Assembly: GCA_958433005.1 (NCBI GenBank)
Contig: CAUAWV010000019.1
Coordinates: 1-38,539, forward strand
Direction of reading: 5' to 3'
DNA from: an uncultured Collinsella sp.
Lineage (GTDB): Bacteria; Actinomycetota; Coriobacteriia; Coriobacteriales; Coriobacteriaceae
Length of the DNA: 38,539 nt
Shown here: piece by piece, positions 33,758 to 38,539 of the stretch
Numbering within the stretch: the stretch's first letter is position 1
How the letters are laid out: the number at the start of each line of letters is the position of its first letter
Translations under genes and position numbers: made by a program
The notes under the pieces: generated by a model
What the model saw: only the letters and a program-made list of their open reading frames with translations
What the model was told of the DNA's origin: nothing
Database searches by the model: none

Positions 33758-33778
33758 ATGACTTCACCTACCCTTTCT

Positions 33779-33839
33779 GGCACCTTGGGTGCCTAGAGAC
33801 TGAACGAGCGTGGGAGATGCGCCGGGACCTGCCCGGCGC
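33779..33839 (-). other. Two hairpins in the nusA-infB spacer
   Basis: The 91-bp gap between nusA and infB holds two perfect inverted repeats: GCGCCGGG/CCCGGCGC (33819-33839, 5-base loop) and GGCACC/GGTGCC (33779-33793, 3-base loop). Neither has a T-tract. They may be a processing or partial attenuation site; no ylxR gene fits in this gap. Confidence 0.5.
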
Positions 33840-33848
33840 GACCGCGCG

Positions 33849-35096
33849 CTAGATCAGGTCCTCCGCATCATCGAAGGCGTCGGTGTCGTGGACACCGCAG
33901 AAACGGGAGCCGGGACGGGCCTGGTTGCGGCACTGGATGCCGTCCTCGGACACGTACTCGCAGCGACGGACGTCCTCGTCCTCCTCGTCACCGATCAGGT
34001 CGGCGGCGGGCTCCTCGTGAACGGGAACGTTCTTGAGGATGTCGGCGGCAAGCGTCTCGGACTTGATGTCGATGTGCCAGCCGGTCAGGCGCGCAGCGAG
34101 GCGGGCGTTCTGGCCCTCCTTGCCAATGGCGAGGGACAGCTGGTCGTCGGGCACGATGACGCCGGCGTAGGCCTTCTCCTCGTCGATGAGGACGCGGGTG
34201 ACCTTGGCAGGCGACAGGGCGTTGGCAACGTAGACGGCAGGATCGGCATCCCACAGGATGACGTCGACGCGCTCGCCACGGAGCTCGCCCACGACAGCGC
34301 GAACACGGCTGCCCTTGGGGCCGACGCAGGCGCCCACGGGATCCAGACGGTCGTCGAGCGAGTGGACGGCGACCTTGGAACGCTGGCCGGGCTCGCGGGC
34401 GATCGACTTGATCTGGACGGTGCCCTCATAGATCTCGGGCACCTCCTGCTCAAACAGACGACGCATGAGCTCGGGGTGGGTACGGGAGATGACAATCGGT
34501 GGACGGCTGTGCTCGCCACGAACCGGCTGCAGGTTGGAGTTGGGGTCGCGAACGTCGATGATCACGGCCTTGATGTGCTGGTTGTGCAGGTAACGCTCGC
34601 CCATCGGGCGCTCGTTGCGCTCGTTCTCGTAACGGCGCTGATCGAAGTGCGGCAGCTCGGCCTCGACGCCCTCGCGAATCTTGACGATCGTGAAGTCGGG
34701 CGTGGACTGCAGCACGGTACCGCTGATGAGGTCACCGATGCGGCCGGAGAACTCCTCGTAGATCTGCTCGCGGGCGGAGTTGCGCACGATGGCGTTGATC
34801 TCGGCCTTGGCGTGCTGGGCAGCGATGCGGCTCGTGTTCTTGGGGGTGACGTCGATCTCCTCGAACTCGGTGAAGTTGCCCTCCTCGTCCATGGAATCGT
34901 CGATCGGCTCCAGGCGGTAGACGTAGATCTTGCCGGTGGTGCGGTCGATGGTCACCTTGGCGCCCCACTCAAGATGCAGGATCTCGGCATAGCTCTTGGC
35001 GAGCGACTGCTCCAGGCGGTCGATCAGGTAGAGCTGGTCGATGTGCTTCTCCTGGCAAAGCTCCATCAGGGCGGACATCATGTCGGATGCTGCCAT
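33849..35096 (-). CDS. nusA: Transcription termination/antitermination factor NusA
   Basis: NusA binds RNA polymerase and controls pausing, termination and antitermination. The 415-residue product has the polymerase-binding N-terminal domain (1-125), an S1 domain (about 128-200, ISGTVLQSTPDFTIVKI), KH1 (with VGACVGPKGSRVRAVVGELRGERVDVI) and KH2 (with LAIGKEGQNARLAARLTGWHIDI). Instead of the E. coli acidic repeats it ends with an acidic linker and a Cys3-His motif: Cys379-x9-Cys389-x10-Cys400-x2-His403. This looks like a small metal-binding module. AAGGAAGGAAAG, within the end of rimP, serves as the ribosome-binding site and the genes are separated by 1 bp. Confidence 0.96.
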   Translation of the reverse strand: MAASDMMSALMELCQEKHIDQLYLIDRLEQSLAKSYAEILHLEWGAKVTIDRTTGKIYVYRLEPIDDSMDEEGNFTEFEEIDVTPKNTSRIAAQHAKAEINAIVRNSAREQIYEEFSGRIGDLISGTVLQSTPDFTIVKIREGVEAELPHFDQRRYENERNERPMGERYLHNQHIKAVIIDVRDPNSNLQPVRGEHSRPPIVISRTHPELMRRLFEQEVPEIYEGTVQIKSIAREPGQRSKVAVHSLDDRLDPVGACVGPKGSRVRAVVGELRGERVDVILWDADPAVYVANALSPAKVTRVLIDEEKAYAGVIVPDDQLSLAIGKEGQNARLAARLTGWHIDIKSETLAADILKNVPVHEEPAADLIGDEEDEDVRRCEYVSEDGIQCRNQARPGSRFCGVHDTDAFDDAEDLI

Positions 35097-35097
35097 C

Positions 35098-35592
35098 TTA
35101 CTTTCCTTCCTTCGCGGGCTTGAAGTCGTAGGTGGGCTTCAACTTGCACTTTTTAACATCAGAGAAATCGAGGGTGACGGACTCGCCGTTCTCGAGCTCG
35201 AGGGTCACGTCGGTCTCGGTCGCAGCGGCAATCTTGCCGGCGTACTTGCGACGGCCCTCGGTGGCGGTGGAGGTGAGCTCACAGTTCTCGCCCACAAAGC
35301 GGGCAAAGTCGCACGGGCGGCGCAGCGGGCGCGCCATACCCGGGCTCGACACCTCGAGCGTATAGCTCGAAGAGATGGGATCGAGCTCCTCAATCACATC
35401 GCCGACCCACTTGGTGTTGGCCGTGACGTCATTGAGCGACAGGCTCTGGCCCTCGGCACCCTCGATACGCACACGCACGCAGGGGGCCTTGGTGGCACCC
35501 ACGAGCTCGACGTCAACGATGTCGACATCGTGCTGGGGAGCAACGGCCTCGAGCGCGTCGATGATCGCCTGCTCGGTCTTAGTTTTGACCAT
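35098..35592 (-). CDS. rimP: Ribosome maturation factor RimP
   Basis: RimP assists 30S subunit assembly. The 164-residue product has VDIVDVELVGATKAPCVRVRIEG, the central LNDVTANTKWVGDVIEELDPISSSYTLEVSSPGMARPLRRPCDFARFVGE with the SSPG-RPL hallmark, and a C-terminal SH3-like domain (KYAGKIAAATETDVTLELENGESVTLDFSDVKKCKLKPTYDF shape, given here only as the block from about 115). ATG 35592 has GGAGGTG 5 bases upstream. It is the first gene of the rimP-to-rpoD series and is preceded by a terminator-like hairpin and a promoter. Confidence 0.94.
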   Translation of the reverse strand: MVKTKTEQAIIDALEAVAPQHDVDIVDVELVGATKAPCVRVRIEGAEGQSLSLNDVTANTKWVGDVIEELDPISSSYTLEVSSPGMARPLRRPCDFARFVGENCELTSTATEGRRKYAGKIAAATETDVTLELENGESVTLDFSDVKKCKLKPTYDFKPAKEGK

Positions 35593-35610
35593 TGCGGCAC
35601 CTCCATCCAT

Positions 35611-35645
35611 ACAAAAAAGAAGCGGGGCCGAAACCCCACTTCTTT
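35611..35645 (-). terminator. Terminator-like leader hairpin before rimP-nusA
   Basis: On the minus strand a 12-bp stem (AAAGAAGTGGGG with CCCCGCTTCTTT, one G-T pair), 6-base loop, and then T6 G. It sits between the likely promoter (35671-35699) and the rimP ribosome-binding site, with no gene ahead of it, so it is placed to act as an attenuator of the operon rather than to end a gene. Confidence 0.7.
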
Positions 35646-35670
35646 CAATTACAACTTCATTTGCAAGCAA

Positions 35671-35699
35671 ACTATAGCAATACCTGCGAAAAGGTGCAA
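35671..35699 (-). promoter_or_regulatory. Putative promoter of the rimP operon
   Basis: On the minus strand TATAGT (35676-35671) is separated by 17 bp from TTGCAC (35699-35694). The -10 is good (5 of 6), the -35 weak. An 8-bp inverted repeat, ACCTGCGA at 35682-35689 with TCGCAGGT at 35713-35720, overlaps the promoter and could be an operator. Confidence 0.5.
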
Positions 35700-35782
35700 G
35701 CACAACGGAAACTCGCAGGTCAGCGTTCCCACAGCTTCTCCACAAGAATAGAACAATTGACCGCAGGCGCTTTGGGAAGACA

Positions 35783-35821
35783 AAACAAAACGGGGGGCAA
35801 CCCAGCCGGATCGCCCCTCGT
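35783..35821 (-). terminator. Terminator after leuS
   Basis: On the minus strand ACGAGGGGC pairs with GCCCCCCGT (one mismatch) around a loop of about 14 bases, followed by TTTGTTTTG. It begins about 30 bases beyond the leuS stop and separates leuS from rimP. Confidence 0.75.
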
Positions 35822-35850
35822 CGTTTATGCGTCAGCTATGCGTGCAGCGT

Positions 35851-38427
35851 TTACTTGACCACCAGGTTGACCAGCTTGCCGGGCACGCAGATGGCCTTGA
35901 CGACCGTCTTGCCCTCGAGCCACTTGGCAACGGCCTCCTCGGCGGCAGCCTGCATCTCCTCGTTGGAGGCATCGCGGGCCACGTCGATGCGGCCACGGAC
36001 CTTGCCGAGCACCTGGACGACGATCTGCACCGTGTCCTCAACGGACTCGGCCAGGTCGAACTCGGGCCAGGCGGCGGTATAGGCGTTGCCCTCGCAGCCG
36101 AGTGCCTCGTGCCACAGCTCATCGGCCCAGAACGGGCAAATGGGGGCAAGGACGCTCACGATATCCTTGGCAACGCCGTAGCACAGCGCCTTGTCGCGGG
36201 TGGCACCCTCGGTGGCGTTGAGGTAGGCGCTCGCCGCATTGACGAGCTCCATGACGGCCGAGATCGCGGTGTTGAACTGGCCGCGGTCATAGTCCTCGGT
36301 GCACTTGGCAATGGTGCGGTGACGCTCGCGATAGAGCTTGAGCGCGACCTCGTCGAGCACGGACTTGTCGAAGGCCACGCTGGCGTCGCCGGACTGGACG
36401 AGCTGCCACACGATACGCCAGGCGCGCTTGATAAAGCGGTTCGCACCCTCGACGGCCTTAGGATCCCAGTCGAAGTCCTTCTCGGGCGGGGCGATAAACA
36501 GAATCGCCAGACGCATGGTGTCGGCGCCATAGGGCTCGATGACCGAGCTCGGGGGCACGACGTTGCCCTTGGACTTGGACATGGTCTCGCCGTTCTCGTC
36601 CTTGACCATGCCCTGGCACAGCAGGTTAGTGAAGGGCTCGTCCACACTCAGCAGACCCAGGTCGCGCAGTGCCTTGGTAAAGAAACGGCTGTAGAGCAGG
36701 TGCAAAATGGCGTGCTCGATACCGCCGATGTAGTTATCGACGGGCATCCAACGGTCGGCGGCCTCGCGGGAGAAGGGCAGCTCGGTGTTGTGCGGGTCGG
36801 TATAGCGCAGGTAATACCAGCTGGAGCAGGTGAAGGTGTCCATGGTATCGGTCTCGCGCTTGGCCGGGCGGCCGCAGACCGGGCAGGTGGTCTCGTAGAA
36901 GTCCTTGCACTCGGCGAGGGTCTCGCCGGCGCCCAGGTCCAGGTTCTCGGGGAGCGTCACCGGCAGCTGATCCTCGGGCACGGGCACAATGCCGCAGTGC
37001 TCGCAGTGGATGGCCGGGATGGGGTTGCCCCAATAGCGCTGACGGCTGATGAGCCAGTCGCGCAGGCGGAACTCGACCTTGCGACGACCACAACCCATGG
37101 CCTCGAGGTCGGCCACGATGGCAGCTTCGCCCTCGGAGTGCTTGCCGCCGCGCATGCCGGTGTACTTGCCGGACTGGACGAGCGTGCCCTCCGCAGCGTG
37201 GGCGCAATCCCAGTCGACGGTCTCGGCGTGGAAGGTATCGATGGTCTCGCCGCTGGCCTCGACGGCAGCGCGATCCTCATCGTCCAGGATGATCGGCACG
37301 ATCGGCAGGTCGTACTTGCGGGCGAACTCAAAGTCGCGCTGGTCGCCGCAGGGAACGGCCATGACGGCACCGGTGCCGTAATCGGCTACGACGTAGTCGG
37401 CAACCCACACGGGGATCTTCTCGCCGTTGACGGGGTTCACCACGTAGCGGCCCGTAAAGGCGCCGTGCTTCTCGAGGGTGCCCTGGGCACGCTCGACGGC
37501 AGAGATATGCTTGGAGTCCTCGACAATCTTGGTGACGGCTTCCTCGTACTGAGTGCCCTCGACGAGCTCGTGCAGACGGGCGTACTCAGGAGCCAGGACA
37601 AAGAAGGAGACACCGAAGAGCGTATCGGCACGCGTGGTGAAGACGGTGATCTTGCCCTCGTCGCCCTCGATGGGCTCGCCATCCTTGTCGCACAGGGTAA
37701 AGTCGACCTCGGCGCCCTCGGAGCGACCGATCCAGTTGGCCTGCATCTGCTTGACGCGCTCGGGCCAGCCGGGGAGCTTCTCCAGATCGTCGAGTAGCTC
37801 TTGGGAGTACTCGGTGATCTTGAAGTACCACTGCTCCAGATCGCGCTTCTCGGGCTCGGTGCCGCAGCGCCAACACTTGCCCTCGGTGACCTGCTCGTTG
37901 GCCAGAACGGTCTTGCAGGTGGGGCACCAGTTGACCGGGTTCTTCTTACGGTAGACCAGGCCCTTTTCCCACAACTTCTCAAAGATCCACTGGCCCCAGC
38001 GGTAATAATCGGGGCTGCAGGTCTTGACCATGCGATCCAGATCGTAGGAAAAGCCCATACGCTTCATCGTGGCGAGCGCCTGGTCCATGTTCTTGTACGT
38101 CCAGGCAGCAGCCTGCGTGTTGTGCTTGATAGCGGCGTTCTCGGCAGGCAGGCCAAAGGCGTCAAAGCCGATGGGGTGCAGCACATCGTAGCCGCGCATG
38201 CGGGCCTGACGGGCCATGGCATCGCCGATGGTGTAGTTGCGCGCGTGGCCCATGTGCAGGTCGCCCGACGGATACGGGAACATTTCGAGCACGTACTTCT
38301 TCGGCTTGCTGGCGTCGGTGTCGACGGCAAAGAGGTTCTCGTCGTCCCACGCCTTCATCCACTTGGACTCAATGGCCTGCGCGTCGTAAGCAGGGATCTC
38401 ATCCTTATGATCTGTGCAATCGCACAT
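35851..38427 (-). CDS. leuS: Leucyl-tRNA synthetase
   Basis: LeuRS attaches leucine to tRNA-Leu. The 858-residue class I enzyme has FPYPSGDLHMGHARNY with the HIGH-type HMGH at 58-61, an editing (CP1) domain near 230-420 with TRADTLFGVSF and GTGAVMAVPCGDQRD, zinc-type cysteine pairs (CPTC with CWRC, then CEHC and CPVC), and TMSKS at 615-619. The anticodon-binding and C-terminal domains end LVNLVVK. Start ATG 38427 is chosen for AAAGGAG 5 bases upstream; the frame is open to 38511 through leader sequence. No T-box motif is visible in the 112 bases upstream within the window. Confidence 0.97.
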   Translation of the reverse strand: MCDCTDHKDEIPAYDAQAIESKWMKAWDDENLFAVDTDASKPKKYVLEMFPYPSGDLHMGHARNYTIGDAMARQARMRGYDVLHPIGFDAFGLPAENAAIKHNTQAAAWTYKNMDQALATMKRMGFSYDLDRMVKTCSPDYYRWGQWIFEKLWEKGLVYRKKNPVNWCPTCKTVLANEQVTEGKCWRCGTEPEKRDLEQWYFKITEYSQELLDDLEKLPGWPERVKQMQANWIGRSEGAEVDFTLCDKDGEPIEGDEGKITVFTTRADTLFGVSFFVLAPEYARLHELVEGTQYEEAVTKIVEDSKHISAVERAQGTLEKHGAFTGRYVVNPVNGEKIPVWVADYVVADYGTGAVMAVPCGDQRDFEFARKYDLPIVPIILDDEDRAAVEASGETIDTFHAETVDWDCAHAAEGTLVQSGKYTGMRGGKHSEGEAAIVADLEAMGCGRRKVEFRLRDWLISRQRYWGNPIPAIHCEHCGIVPVPEDQLPVTLPENLDLGAGETLAECKDFYETTCPVCGRPAKRETDTMDTFTCSSWYYLRYTDPHNTELPFSREAADRWMPVDNYIGGIEHAILHLLYSRFFTKALRDLGLLSVDEPFTNLLCQGMVKDENGETMSKSKGNVVPPSSVIEPYGADTMRLAILFIAPPEKDFDWDPKAVEGANRFIKRAWRIVWQLVQSGDASVAFDKSVLDEVALKLYRERHRTIAKCTEDYDRGQFNTAISAVMELVNAASAYLNATEGATRDKALCYGVAKDIVSVLAPICPFWADELWHEALGCEGNAYTAAWPEFDLAESVEDTVQIVVQVLGKVRGRIDVARDASNEEMQAAAEEAVAKWLEGKTVVKAICVPGKLVNLVVK

Positions 38428-38500
38428 ATCAGCTCCTTTAATCTTGCTGGGGTCGGACGGCTTAGCTTTATTCGCTACTGCGGACAGTCCTGCGCAAGAC

Positions 38501-38523
38501 GAAGAGCACATTAAGTGCTCTTC
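38501..38523. other. Hairpin upstream of leuS at the window edge
   Basis: A perfect 9-bp stem (GAAGAGCAC with GTGCTCTTC) with a 5-base loop. It could end an upstream gene outside the window (plus-strand reading gives TTCTTT after the stem) or be part of the leuS leader. The window stops too soon to decide. Confidence 0.5.
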
Positions 38524-38539
38524 TTTGCGTGCGGAACTT

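Noticed and set aside
31172..33796. Plus-strand open frame of 874 codons antisense to infB
   Set aside because: It mirrors the high-GC codon pattern of infB, has Gly/Leu/Val/Asp-rich low-complexity translation, no recognised domain and no ribosome-binding site.
35827..37797. Plus-strand open frame of 656 codons antisense to leuS
   Set aside because: Shadow frame with repetitive Gly/Leu/Val/Asp content and no start signal.
38428..38539. T-box leader for leuS
   Set aside because: No T-box consensus or specifier-loop structure could be recognised in the 112 bases available; only a simple 9-bp hairpin is present.

Overview
The window looks like a core chromosomal segment of a high-GC member of the Coriobacteriia (Actinomycetota), most likely Collinsella or a close relative. 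That placement is an inference from gene order, a DivIVA-domain protein beside yceD and rnc as in other Actinomycetota, and codon and GC character; no database was searched. Almost every gene lies on the minus strand. The exceptions are a cobO-like gene, a DUF134-NifX fusion gene and a recombinase scrap. Long plus-strand open frames are antisense shadows of minus-strand genes.

Layout. 1-630: scar of mobile DNA, with the frameshifted end of an IS3-type transposase (minus) and the C-terminal end of a serine recombinase (plus) that runs into the 3' end of a DUF523 gene. 588-8495: accessory and housekeeping genes: DUF523, ftsH, cobO-like, a MATE transporter, a SpoU-type RNA methyltransferase, folA, thyA, and the divergent DUF134-NifX gene with two matching palindromic operators. 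8611-23504: a long minus-strand series which in transcription order is asp23/yloU, fakA/yloV, recG, rsmD, coaD, sepIVA-like, yceD, rpmF, plsX, acpP, rnc, smc, ftsY, ffh. It joins the Bacillus order (yloU-yloV-recG-plsX-acp-rnc-smc-ftsY-ffh) with the actinobacterial sepIVA-yceD block. 23699-23882: two identical tRNA-Asn genes with a strong promoter. 24072-35592: in transcription order rimP, nusA, infB, rbfA, nrnA, truB, ribF, dnaG, rpoD, many of them overlapping. 35851-38427: leuS.

How the genes work together. The two big series cover protein targeting (ffh, ftsY), chromosome organisation (smc), lipid and acyl-carrier metabolism (plsX, acpP, coaD, fakA), ribosome and RNA maturation (rnc, rsmD, rpmF, yceD, rbfA, rimP, truB), transcription and translation initiation (nusA, infB, rpoD), replication priming (dnaG) and RNA turnover (nrnA). 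folA and thyA form the thymidylate and folate pair.

No wholly new system was found. The most interesting points are: the DUF134-NifX fusion, with an internal ribosome-binding site at its domain junction, a His/Cys tail and twin TGRCATATGYCA operators 53 bp apart; a terminator-like hairpin in the rimP-nusA leader; a Cys3-His motif at the end of NusA with no ylxR gene; a 22-bp palindrome before acpP; and two inverted repeats sharing a GGGGACG core.
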